Assembly (NCBI GenBank): GCA_027257055.1
Contig: JAPVLO010000083.1
Span: 1,612,001-1,676,000, forward strand
Length of the DNA: 64,000 bases
Origin: Cephalopachus bancanus
Lineage: Eukaryota; Chordata; Mammalia; Primates; Tarsiidae
Direction of reading: 5' to 3'
Notes under the pieces: model-generated
What the model was told of the DNA's origin: nothing
Seen by the model: the letters and a program-made list of their open reading frames with translations, nothing else
The model's database searches: none
Position numbers and translations under genes: made by a program
Shown: piece by piece, positions 37,595-48,289 of the stretch
Layout of the letters: each line of letters starts with the position of its first letter
Numbering within the stretch: the first letter of the stretch is position 1

Positions 37595-37860
37595 GATACC
37601 TCCGCAGGCCGCCCCGCCACCGACACCACCACAGCCGCCGAGGCTCGCTCGCAACCCCACCCCCTCCCGCTCCTAATTTCGTCGCTCGGCGATGACGTAA
37701 ACACAGCGTCTGGTTTAGATCGGGACTTTGAGGCCCCACCCTCTCTATGTGACTGACACGCACATATACCAATCAGGTGCTCTGCACCGAGGCTCTGGCG
37801 CAAGTAATTACCGACCAATGCGAGGCTGCGTGCTAAATTTGGGAATGGTGATTGGAGTCG
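37280..37860 (-). promoter_or_regulatory. MBIP promoter, GC-rich and TATA-less, with CRE-like and CCAAT boxes
   Basis: This GC- and CpG-rich stretch spans MBIP exon 1. Upstream of the gene (higher coordinates) lie TGACGTAA at 37693-37700 (CREB/ATF half-palindrome type), CCAAT at 37769-37773 and 37815-37819, and the inverse ATTGG at 37851-37855. The three CCAAT motifs are about 46 and 36 bases apart, a usual NF-Y arrangement. GC boxes (ccgccccgcc near 37610) lie next to the start codon. No TATA box is seen. The transcription start is probably between about 37600 and 37700 (inferred). Confidence 0.75.
37466..37594 (-). CDS. MBIP: MBIP coding exon 1 (start codon)
   Basis: Encodes residues 1-43, starting [10 protein letters not shown] and ending TLTGQ. 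The ATG is at 37592-37594, with A at -3 and G at +4, a good Kozak context. The frame stays open upstream to a TAG but has no further ATG, so this start is well supported. The donor reads CAG|GTGAGA. The exon lies inside the GC-rich promoter region. Confidence 0.96.
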
Positions 37861-37869
37861 TTATCAACG

Positions 37870-39397
37870 TTGTGAAGGGTTAGTGTCAAGAAGCCGACCT
37901 CGACTCTTAGATGTTCCTTTTGAATGTTGGTAAGAGGCGTTACATGTTAGAGGGTGAGTCCCAAAATTAAAAGTTGAAATCTTAACATGGCGGTGTGGAG
38001 TGGGTCTGGAGAAAAAGATTGTTGGTCCGGGCTGGAGCGGTGCCCACACGTGTTTCTGAACACTGGAAAACTCACAAGAATGGTCACAGTTGTATAGAAC
38101 ATTTTCATCTCTTCAAGGTTGCTTAAAACTTCGGCAAATCAACACTGCTAATTTTTCACGCGGGGAAGGGGAGGTTGTAAAAGAACAATAAAAGAGTTCC
38201 ATTAATGCCTCATTTTACTATTGAGGGAGACATTGATGACTTTAAATCAAAAGTTATGTCAACGTTTAAAATATCCATTAGTTGTCATTCTCTAACTGTA
38301 AGAGTTGTTCAACCCTAAAATTGTTTCAAAGAAGTGAAACACTCAATATGATTCCAACAGGAATTTAATCTAAATAAATAATGTCATGCAACCACAGTCT
38401 TTGAAATTAGTACATAAGCTGAATTGAAATTTGAAAAAGTATTGTTTTTCATATAACTCTATTATAAAGTTGTTCAAAGGACTTCGTCATCTTTTAGTCA
38501 GACTCAGACTTTTTAAAAAGTGTTATCCAGCCTCCCCAAAACAAGCACGTTTTAGAAAAATTTTTTAGTATTAAGCTCTGCTCAAAAACGCTTTTAAAAA
38601 ATAAACATCAGTTTAGAGATAAGGGTCAAGGACTTTAAAACTCTTAATTCTAATAGTCTAATGCAATTACAGTAGAGGAAGACAAGGTGGAAAATTGTAC
38701 AATGTGTATTATTTAGTTTTAGAGTAGACTGAAAGGGAAGGAATAAAGTAGCAGGGAACTGGGATAACGACAGGGATAAAAGAACTCCTTTGACCTTCCC
38801 CTAGGGAGTCTTTTAATTGGGTTTTTATTTCCAAAGACATGTGATATCACTAGGCTTAACAGGATCTTGAGAAATCTTGTCTTTTCCCTTGTTAGCAACA
38901 AGATATACAACTGATAGTCCAGCCTATGTCTACAGACAGAAAGACTTCACAATATCAATTCTAAATTGAGCAACCCTCTCTTCAAGCCTCTCATCCCCAG
39001 ATCTAAGTTCATGATTCTTTGCAATCTTAGCATATTTTCTTTGCCTACAGTTCTCTTGTTAATAGAGAATAATTGTAATAGAGTAACTAGATGTTTTGTT
39101 TTGCACCACATTGGCGTTCAGTTTCAGATTATTTGTTTTCATTGAGGTGTGAAGTATTTTTTCAAATATGCTGGGTATTGCTATGCAGCACATTTGGGAA
39201 ATGCTTGGTACATTAAAAGAACAACATGTTTAACAAGGTGCTACTCAGTCCTTTCTTTGCCATCGATTTTGAAATTCCAAGTTTTTCTTGTTCCCTTGAG
39301 CCCCTAATATAGAACTAGCTGATAGCCATTTGATTTGTGTGTTGGTTCTCTATGTAATTCTGTGATTCAGTGTTCAGATTTGCACTTGTATCTTAGT
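37870..39397. other. unique DNA upstream of MBIP
   Basis: I see no gene and no recognisable repeat. In the expected human arrangement this is the start of the MBIP-to-NKX2-1 interval. Confidence 0.45.
38047..38052. promoter_or_regulatory. palindromic E-box CACGTG upstream of MBIP
   Basis: A single CACGTG hexamer about 450 bases upstream of the MBIP start codon, at the far edge of the promoter region. It could bind USF/MYC-type bHLH proteins, but one hexamer is weak evidence. Confidence 0.25.
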
Positions 39398-39400
39398 ATA

Positions 39401-39757
39401 CAGGTTGAGTATCCCTAATGTGAAAATTTGAAATCCAAAATGCTCCAAAATTTGAAGCTTTTTGAGCACTGATGCCACAAGTGGAAAATTCCATACCTGA
39501 CCCCATGTGACAGGTTGCAGTCAAAATATTAATACAGTCAAATCTTCATTTCATGCACCAAATTATTTAAAGTATCATATAAAATTACCTTCAGGCTATG
39601 TGTATAAGATGTATACAAAACATAAATGAATTTTGTGTTTGAGCTTGAACCCCATCCCCAAGGTAGCTTATTATGTGTCTGAAAATATTTCGAAGTCCAA
39701 AAAAATCCGAAATCTGAAACACCTTTGGTCCCATTTAGATAAGGGATACTCAACCTG
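39401..39757. mobile_element. Tigger-like nonautonomous DNA transposon (MITE)
   Basis: 357 bp with inverted ends caggttgagtatccct at the left and its near-perfect complement (gggatactcaacctg) at the right. It is flanked by TA on both sides (39399-39400 and 39758-39759). Same family as 11037-11464. Confidence 0.88.
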
Positions 39758-40613
39758 TAATACTCAGAATTTGTTAACTCTTTTGTGCATTATTTCTTTC
39801 TGAGGACCATTCTTACTCCTTCTTGATGCCTATTACCTTCATTTTGATTTTTTTCTCATTTTCCTCTCTTATAGTAGAAAATTCTAGTTTAAATAGAAGA
39901 ATTTGTAGGCTGAAAAAAATGTGAATTCCTTTGGACTAATTCTAAGTAGAAATTTATAGATATCGTATGAATATATATATAACAAAAGTATAATAAAAGC
40001 TATGAAATATAGAGAGAGAATAAAGGAAATAATTTGCTCTTTATAGAAAACTAATTACAGTTTATGAAGTGGGTTGCTGAAAAATCTGCTGCCTGGCAGA
40101 AATGATTCAAAGTGTTGATGCTGGCATTAGCAACAGAGTTAGAAATACTGTCCTGCAAGCTTATGCCAAGAATCAGTTGGGAGGATGGAAACTATGAAAG
40201 AAATCTAGGCTGTCTACCTTATCAACAGAAATGTTTTCTATAATGATCTTTAGTGGTACAACTCTATTAAATAATGCCAGCAAAATACCCGAGGTATTAT
40301 ACGTGCTCAACTGATGTTCATTGCATGTATGATAATACAAATTCTTCCCAATGCAGAAAAGGAAACATACATATTTCTCATCTCTGGTTCACCATTATCT
40401 GCTATATAAGTCCAGTTTCCTTAGAATGAAAATTAAGGATCTTCTCATGAACTGTCCTTTGCCTAAATTTCCAGTCTCATTTTCTGCCACAAACTATCTG
40501 GTGGTTAATGCTCCTGAAAATGCTTTTACTTCTTCAGAACTTTATTATTTCCTGCCTTTGTACTTTTATTTCTGCCTTCTGCTTTATATCTGTATGGAAA
40601 ATTCCTTTTTCGT

Positions 40614-40905
40614 TTTCTTTTTTTTTTTTTTTGAGTTGGAGTCTCACTCTGTCGCCCAGACTGGAGTGCAGTGGCCGCTCCCAGCCACCGCAGTCTCGAC
40701 CTCCTGGGCTCCGGCGATCCTTCCGCCTCAGCCTTCCAAGTAGCCGGAATTACAGGCATGCACTACCACACCCGGCTGATTTTTTGATTTATTGTAGAGA
40801 TGAGGTCTCGCTGCCCAGGCGGGTCTCGAACCCGCGGGCTCAGGCAATCCACTCACCTCAGCCTCCCAAAGGCGCGGGATTACAGGCTGAGCCACCGAGC
40901 CTGGC
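40614..40905 (-). repeat. Alu element, young deleted subtype
   Basis: A minus-strand, well-preserved Alu. It carries GCGCCTTTGGG, the 5-base left-arm deletion (GGGCAGCGAG) and AATTCCGG in the right arm. An imperfect flanking duplication (cctttttcgttttc / ccctttttcattttc) is visible. Long open frames across it are not genes. Confidence 0.95.
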
Positions 40906-41394
40906 TCCCTTTTTCATTTTCAAACTCCAATTAGAAAGTCTTCTCTGGAAAGTCTTTCCTCATATCCCTCCTCATAAAGAGTGTCTTTGTTCCTCTGCTA
41001 AACTGTTCCTATAACTTGAATATACTTCCATAATTGTATTTATCATATTGGTATTCAAATTTTTCTGAATGCATCTGTCTCCCTGTTGAATTATAAGCAT
41101 TTTTGTATAACATTTTGCTGTACCTAAGACTTAGCATAGTTTCTGGCACAGAATAATTGCTCAGTATATGGTTGTTGAGCTGAATTTGTCTGCCAATCTA
41201 AAGTGAACAGATTTGTAAAATGGAAAAAAAAGGAAACAAGTTTCTATTTTTGAGGAAAGATTGTAATGTATAGTAAAAATGCTATAAACAATTCATTTCA
41301 AATAATAAAGCATGTAGTGTTCACATTTTTCTTAGGTGAAAAAGTATAGCTACCCTCCACAACCATTCTCATGAATGATACCCATACAAATTAG

Positions 41395-41750
41395 TTATAT
41401 CAACTATATGCCAGGCACTCTGATTGACATTGAAGGCACAAAGATAAATCAGACAAGGACCCTCCCTCAAAGAGCTCCAATTCTAGTTGGATAGGCAGAT
41501 ATGTAAACAAACTATTCGTGTAATGTAACAATGACCATATTAGAGGTATGAATAAAGTAAAAAGACCAATTAGTTCCTTTGGAGAGGGCGTTGGGTTCAG
41601 TGTCAGGAAAAATTATAAATATTTAAGGTAAAATATGGATTGAGCTTCAAATGATCAATAAAAATTCTCCATTTAGATAAAACATGCACAGCAACTTGAA
41701 TGTGATTGATGTGTTTAAGGAGGATATACTGAATAGAGAAGTATGGCTAA
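41395..41750. repeat. old dispersed repeat (L2/MIR age), family not assigned
   Basis: Phrases such as 'atatgccaggcactctgatt' and 'cctccctcaaagagctccaa', followed by 'agatatgtaaacaaac', occur in a familiar mammalian repeat. A related fragment lies near 19960-20130. Confidence 0.5.
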
Positions 41751-42964
41751 GCTAGCATTTCCTAAAGTTTGTTCTACTGAGTGTTAGTCCTATAAGATGT
41801 TCCTTTTAACAAAATATTCCATGATCAAATAAGTTGGGATTATAATTGACAAATCATATTGCTGTTTCATGTAATGGATCACAACATTCCACTTACTACT
41901 TTCTAGGAGCTTAGCAGTAAATTCAAGCCTAAGGGCATAACTAAACCAATCTCATACTCCCATTTTTGAGGATTTATTTACTGAGATTCCCCATACCAGT
42001 TTCTGGTTTAGTCAGAAAATAGAAACCATACCTCATATTTGAAGAGAGAAAATTTAATATAAACATTATTAATTGGTTAAATTGTTAATTAAATGAAGAG
42101 ACAATAAGAAAACAATAAGATATCACAGAGGTAGGAAATTCAGGAAGCAGCCAACCCCTCTAGAACTGGAATAACAAAAAGAAGAGTTTTGGAATTATTA
42201 AAATTTAGGAGTTTTGAGAAACAGCTCTGTGAAGTATCTCAGGAAAAGAGAATGCTGCCCTGCTGGGGTTGGTTTCTTTAAGGTGGAGATGTTGAGGCTG
42301 ATTTGGCTAGTATTGAAAACTGCAAACAGAGATCTAATCACTGTAGGACATTATTCAGTCTGAGATACATGTAATTAGAATCCTAAAAGAATAGAGAGAG
42401 AATGGAGCAAAGAAATATTTCAAGAGATGGTAACAGGAATTTTTTAAAATAATTGATCATCAAACCTCAGATCCCAATAGCTTAGAGAGTCTCAATATTA
42501 GTTATCTACTGCTGTGTAATAAATTACCTTAAAATTTAGTGGTTAAAAGCAACATACTTTTCTTGTGGTTTCTGTGGGTCAGAAATTGTTTGTTTGTTTC
42601 TGTTTTGTTTTTGGCTTGGTTGTTCTATCAAGCACTCTAGAGAAATCCTACAAGATATAAGCCACAATACCTTTTAGGACCTAGTCTCTCAAGTCACACA
42701 CTGTCATTTTCATTTTATTCTTTTTGTCAGAAGCAAGTAACTATGTTTAGCTGATATTCAAGGAAGGAGAAATTTAGATTCCATATCTTCATTTCAAAAA
42801 TGAAGAAGAAATAAAGATTTTTAAAAGAGCTAACATAATTCATTACTAGTGGAACTGCACTATAGGAAGTACTAAAGACTATTCTTCAGGCAAAAGGAAT
42901 CTGATACCAGGAAGAAACTCATATCTACATAATGAAATGAAGAGCTTAAGAAATGGTTAAGATA

Positions 42965-43262
42965 GCCGGGTGTGGTGGCTCAAGCCTGTAATCCCAGCAC
43001 TTTGGGAGGCTGAGGCGAGAAGATTGCCTGAGCCTGGGAGTTTGAGACCAGCCTGGGCAACTTGGCGAGAACTCTTCTCTATAATAAATAAAAAAATAAG
43101 CTGAGCATGGTAGTGCTCACTTGTAATTTCAGCTACTTGGAAGGCTGAGATTGAATGATTGCCTGAGCCCAGCGGGTTGAGGCTATGGTGGCTGTAAGCA
43201 TGCCACTGCACTCCAGCCTGGGCAACAGAGTGAGACTCTTGACTCCCAAAAAAAAAAAAAAA
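42965..43262 (+). repeat. Alu element with target-site duplication
   Basis: A sense-strand Alu starting gccgggtgtggtggctcaag, flanked by gttaagata (42956-42964 and 43263-43271). Its right arm is closer to the general Alu consensus ('gcctgggcaacagagtgaga'). Confidence 0.95.
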
Positions 43263-43382
43263 GTTAAGATAAAGTGACATTTAAAAGGTATTTTTAAAAT
43301 TTTTATTTGTTATAAAGATAATTGACTACAGCAAAGTGGCAACTTATTGTGAATTTATAGCATATATAAAAAGAATGTGTAG

Positions 43383-43682
43383 CAGGGCTTGGTCGCTCAG
43401 CCTATAATACCGCGCCTTTGAGAGGCTGAGGTGAGTGGATTGCCTGAGCCTGAGGGTTCGAGACCCGCCTGGGCAGGCGAGACCTCGTCTCTACAATAAA
43501 ATCAAAAACTTAGCTGGGCGTGGTAGCGTGCACCTGTAATTCCGGCTACTTGGAAGGCTGAGGCAGAAGGATCGCTGGAGCCCAGCAGGTCGAGGCTGTG
43601 GTGGCCGGGAGCGGCCACTGCACTCCAGTCTGGGTGACTGAGTGAGACTCCAACTCAAAAAAAAAAAAAAAAAAAAAAAAAA
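43383..43682 (+). repeat. Alu element, young deleted subtype
   Basis: A sense-strand Alu with a 4-base left-arm deletion (GGGCAGGCGAG), GCGCCTTTG and AATTCCGG, and a long A-tail of about 27. Flanks share aatgtgt. Confidence 0.95.
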
Positions 43683-43804
43683 ATGTGTGACAGCGTAGTG
43701 CATAAGTTGGGAGAGAGGAATTGTAAGTATACATTTGTAAGGTTTCTACAATATAACAATATAGTATTATTTGAAACTAGCCTGTAATAAAGATATATAT
43801 TGTT

Positions 43805-44103
43805 GTCTGGGCATGGTGGCTTATGCCCATACCAGTGCTTTGGGAGGCTGAGGCAGGGGGATTGAGGACAGGAGTTCAATACCAACCTGGTCAACAAAGA
43901 AAGACACCGTTCTTATGAAAAACAAAAGGAAAGGAAAATAAAAGAATAAATGAATTAGCTCAGCCCAGTGGCATGCACCTGTAGTCCCAGCTACTCAGGA
44001 GGTAACATCCCTTGAGTCCGGGAGTTTGAAGCTGCAGTGAACTATGATTGCACCACTGCACTTCAGCCTGGGCAACAGAGTGAGGCCCTGCCTTTTAAAA
44101 AAG
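43805..44103 (+). repeat. Alu element, old type
   Basis: A sense-strand diverged Alu starting 'gtctgggcatggtggcttat', with an A/G-rich inter-arm region and ending 'gtgaggccctgccttttaaaa'. Confidence 0.9.
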
Positions 44104-45290
44104 CTATATAAAGTAAGATCTAGGGTAATTAAAAAATATTTTAAAAGAGATATATATTAGTAATGAATATAAGAAGGAATCATAAAAATAGTTTTAAAAA
44201 GTCACAAAAGGAAGTTGAAACCAAAAAAGGGATGAAGCAGACCTGAAAAGGTTGTAGGTTGTAATCCAATCACATTGATAGTTATATTTGTTGCAAGTTA
44301 TTTAAACAGAGATTGCCGGATTGCATTAAAATTAAGATCTAACTATATGCTGACTAAATGAAGTCTACTTTAAAGACAGAGATAAGTAAAAAGGTAGAAA
44401 AATATATACTATGAAACTATGCAAACACCAATAAAAATAAAGCTGGAAAGATTATTTTAATATCAAACAATGTAGATGTGAGAAAAAAATTATGTAATAT
44501 TAAAGGGTCAGTTCATGAAGAAGACTTAATACTTAATGTGCATCAACAACAGATCTTCAAAATGCTTGAGGCAAAAAATAATAGAACTGAAATGGTAGAA
44601 ATATAAAAATCACATTTTTATCTAGAGACCTTTAACACACCTCTCATCGTAATTGGTAGAAAGAGCCAAAAGACAATACATGGATTGCTAATTTTAGCAC
44701 AAGATAGGCCAACTAAAATAAAGTAACAAATTCAAGGGAAAAGACACTTTTAGAATTTCTTTCATTTTAGTATAGTTATTAGTTACCTCATTTATTTTTA
44801 TAAATGCTTACCTTACATTACAGATTGTTTTCCCCTTTGGAAAATCATGTGAATCAAGCTTTACAAATTCAATCTCATGTTTCCCATTTGACTTGTATTT
44901 TAATTTCAGTGGTAGGTAGTCTTTATTTCTTCATCTTCAGAAATCAGTAGTTTCTAATATTTAAGATTTAAGTTTCTCAATAAGTATGCAAAATCTGTGT
45001 GAAGAAAACGAAAACATTTCTAAGAAATATAAAGTAGACTTGAACAAATGGGAAGACCTCTCATATTCTTGACTAGGAACTAAATACCATAAGAGTGACA
45101 ATTCTCCCCATGTTAACATATAAATTTAATGCAATTTCAATAAAATATCAGTTTTTTTCTGGAGTTTCAAAAGTTAACTTTAAAGTTAATATGGAAAAAT
45201 AATAGGATAATCTGTATAAAATTATAAATTATTATTTTGCCTTATACAATTAGCTTTTAAATAAGCCAAAAAATAAATAAATAAATTTTT

Positions 45291-45561
45291 GGGGTTTTTT
45301 TTTGAGTTGGAGTCTCACTCTGTCTCCCAGACTGGAGTGCAGTGGCCAATCCCGGCCACCGCAGCCTCGATCTGCTGGGCTCCGGCGATCCTTCCGCCTC
45401 AGCCTTCCAAGTAGCCGGAATTACAGGCGCACGCTACAACACCTGGCTAATTTTTGATTTATTGTAGAGATGAGGTCTCGCCAGCCCAGGCGGGTCTCTA
45501 ACCCGCAGGCTCAGGCAATCCCGAAGGCGCGGGATTATCGGCTGAGCCACCAAGCCCTGCT
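45291..45561 (-). repeat. Alu element, young subtype with internal deletion
   Basis: A minus-strand Alu with GCGCCTT and AATTCCGG features. A block of about 20 bases ('actcacctcagcctcccaa' in relatives) is missing near its 5' end (around 45520). Confidence 0.93.
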
Positions 45562-45639
45562 GAAAAATAAATTTTATATTACCCACATATTCATATTTTC
45601 TGGTGCTCTTCATTTCTCTGAGTAGATCCAAATTTCCGT

Positions 45640-46230
45640 CTGTCATCATTTCCCCATTGTTAATTATGTTCTCTTAGGATATGGCCCACGCACCATTCTC
45701 TCTAGAGCTTTCTTTAACTTTTCTTGTAATGTTGATCTGCTGGTAATGATTTCCTTTACTTAGATTTTGCTTTTCTGAAAATTATTTTTCTTTTAATATT
45801 TTATATATCTGCTGGGCAAGGAAATATTTGCTGAGTCTTTTTTCTTTCAGTCCGCTAAAGATTTTCAGAGCGCTCCTTCTCTGCAGAGCTCCCTTTTTTT
45901 CTTGTATTCTACCCACAGATTTGAGCTGCATTGTCTTCCCAAACTCTAACCACTGTCTCCTCAACCCAGTGATATGACCAGACTTCATTTGCATTCCACC
46001 TCCCCGAGTTGCAGACTGGAAGCTGTCTATAGGCAGCAAACTTGTGCTCATCTTGGTTGTTTCCCTTCTTTTTGGGACCACAGTACTGTGCTTTCTGTTG
46101 TCCAATGTCTGCAAACAGTTGCTTCCTTTTTCTGTTTTTGTTTGTTTGTTTGTCCCTAGTTGTTCAAGAGAGAAGATAAATCTGGACCCTGTTACTCCAT
46201 CTTGGTCATAAGTGGAAGTCTAACATGAAT
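45640..46230 (-). mobile_element. ancient LINE-1 (HAL1/L1M-like) fragment
   Basis: Phrases such as 'ggatatggcccacgcaccat' and 'ctgttactccatcttggtca' are typical of old LINE-1 internal sequence in antisense. The 110-codon minus-strand frame at 45782-46114 lies within it and is not supported as a gene. Confidence 0.5.
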
Positions 46231-46497
46231 CTTATTAGACTTTTTTATTCCCTTATGGTACATGCAGGGGTTGTGACACTCTGTATGGGTAACAACCTTC
46301 CAAAATTGAGAAAGCCAAATTCTTGCTAAGCTGCTGTATACCTGAAGTGCCACACTTTGTGGAGTTGGGGGAGTGGGTATTGAGCAAAGCACAGACAGTT
46401 CTCAGATGTCCTTGACAATTTCCTCACCTCTGATATTCTACTGTTGTGAAAAGTTCATCCCCTGATTCTGATTAAAATCATTTAAAAGGGCAGTTCT

Positions 46498-47914
46498 AAA
46501 CTGGAGGCATCACATTATCTGAATTCAAATTATACTGCAAGGCTATAGTAACCAAAGCAGCATGATACTGGTACAAAAATAGACACACAGATCAATGGAA
46601 CATAATAGAGAACCCGGAAATAAAGCCACATATCTACAACCAACTGATCTTTGACAAAATCAACAATGGAGAAAACACACTGCATTCAGTAAATGGTGCT
46701 GGGAAAATTGGCTAGCCATATGCTGAAGAGTGAAACTGAACCTTTTTCACCATATGCAAACATTAACTCAAATAGATTAAAGATGTAAATGTGAGAAGTG
46801 AAACTATTAAAATCCTAGAAGAAAACCTAGAAAAATAACTCTTCTAGACATTAGCCTAGGTAAAGAGCTTATGACTAAAATCTCAAAAGTAAATGTAACA
46901 AAAACAAAATTAAATGGGATTAAAATTAAACTAAAAAGCTTCTGCACAGAAAAATAAATAATAAACAATCTACAGAATGTGAGAAAATATTTGCAAATTA
47001 TGTCTTTTACAAAAAGACTAATACCCAGAATGTGCAAGGAACTCAAGCAACTCAACAAGAAAAAAAAAACTAAACTAAACTAATAACTTCATTAAAAAGT
47101 GAACAAAGGACATGAACAGACATTTTTCAAAAGAACGTACAAATGGCCAACAGACATGAAAAAAATACTCAACAGAACTAACCATCGGATAAATGTAAGT
47201 TAAACCTAAGCAAGATACCATCTTATATGAGTTAGAATGGACATTATTAAAAAGTCAAAAAACAGCAGATGTTGGCTTGGATGTGGATGTGGAGAAAAGG
47301 GAATGCTCATACACTGTTGGTGGGAATGTAAATTAATATAACTTCTGTGGAAAACAGTATGGAGATTTCTCAAATAACTAAAAATAGAACTACCATTTGA
47401 CCCAGCAATCCCACCATTGGGTGTCTACCCAAAGGAAATCATTATATTAAAAAGCCATCTGTACTGATATGTTTATCACAGCACTATTCACAATAGCAAA
47501 GTCATGGACTCAACCTAGGTGTCTATCAACAAAATGACCGTATAAAGAGAATGTGGTATATATATATACCATGGGTTACTATGCAGCCATAAACAATAAT
47601 GAAGCCATGTCTTTTGCAGCAACATGGATGGAGCTGAAGGTCATTATCCTAAGTAAAATAGAACACAGAGACAGAAAATCAAATGCTGCATGTTCTCACT
47701 TAGAAGTGGGAGCTAAACAAAGGGTACACATGGACTTAAAGAAGAAGATAATCAATAGAGGACAGGAGGAAGGAGAGAGTTGAAAAACTGCTGATTTGGT
47801 GTAATGTTCATCATTTGGGTGATGAGTACACTGGAAGCCCAAACCTCACAGTTATGCAACATATCCATGTAACTAACCTGCACATGCATCCCTGAATCTA
47901 AAATAATAAAAACT
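46498..47914 (+). mobile_element. 5'-truncated LINE-1 (ORF2 C-terminal region and 3' end)
   Basis: Starts within ORF2 ('ggaggcatcacattatctga'), runs through 'tggtgggaatgtaaattaat' and 'ttctcacttagaagtgggag', and ends in a short A-rich tail. An imperfect target-site duplication reads aaaagggcagttct (46484-46497) and gaaagggtggttct (47915-47928). Stops and indels disable the frame. Confidence 0.93.
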
Positions 47915-47974
47915 GAAAGGGTGGTTCTGATACCAAATTTTCTTCAAAAACTACGATCACAAATCCACTTCTCT

Positions 47975-48275
47975 AAATATATGTATATATATATATAGAG
48001 AGAGAGAGAGTCAGGCTGTCATTATGTCTCCCAGGCTAGAATTTGGTAGCAAGATTACAGCACACTGCAGCCTCCACGTCCTGGACTCAGGCAATCCTCC
48101 AGCTGAATAGTGGGACTGCAGGCGCACACCACCACACCTGGCTAACTTTTTATTTTTTGTAAAGGTGAGGTCTTGCTATGTTGCTCTGGCTGGCATTGAA
48201 CTCCTGGGCTCAAGCAATCCACCTACGTTGGCCTCCCAAAGTGCTGTGATTACAGTTGTGAGCCTCTGTGCCCGG
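47975..48275 (-). repeat. Alu element whose tail has become (TA)n(GA)n
   Basis: A minus-strand old-type Alu. The tail position (about 47975-48010) is now TA and GA dinucleotide repeats. Flanks share ccacttctc.aa (about 47963 and 48276), a target-site duplication. Confidence 0.9.
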
Positions 48276-48289
48276 CCCACTTCTCCAAG

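Larger units (their letters stand above)
42780..45235 (+). mobile_element. ancient L1M LINE-1 (ORF2 region), split by three Alus
   Basis: Sense-strand L1M ORF2-region sequence can be followed in order: 'tattcttcaggcaaaaggaa' (42878), 'aagataattgactacagc' (43315), 'cttcaaaatgcttgaggc' (44555), then 'gtgacaattctccccatgtt' (45095). Alus at 42965, 43383 and 43805 interrupt it, and a fourth lies just past its end. Reading frames are destroyed. Confidence 0.82.

Noticed and set aside
37397..37756. Plus-strand and other-frame open frames over the MBIP promoter (up to 119 codons)
   Set aside because: GC-rich DNA has few stops; the frames are antisense or out of frame to MBIP exon 1 and have low-complexity composition. 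A bidirectional transcript cannot be excluded, but no protein is supported.
40351..41014. Long overlapping open frames of 130-168 codons
   Set aside because: They run through an antisense Alu; the translated phrases ([14 protein letters not shown] and the like) are the well-known products of translating Alu.
45782..46114. 110-codon minus-strand frame as a possible gene
   Set aside because: It lies inside sequence that reads like old LINE-1, starts and ends without splice or promoter context, and matches no family I know.
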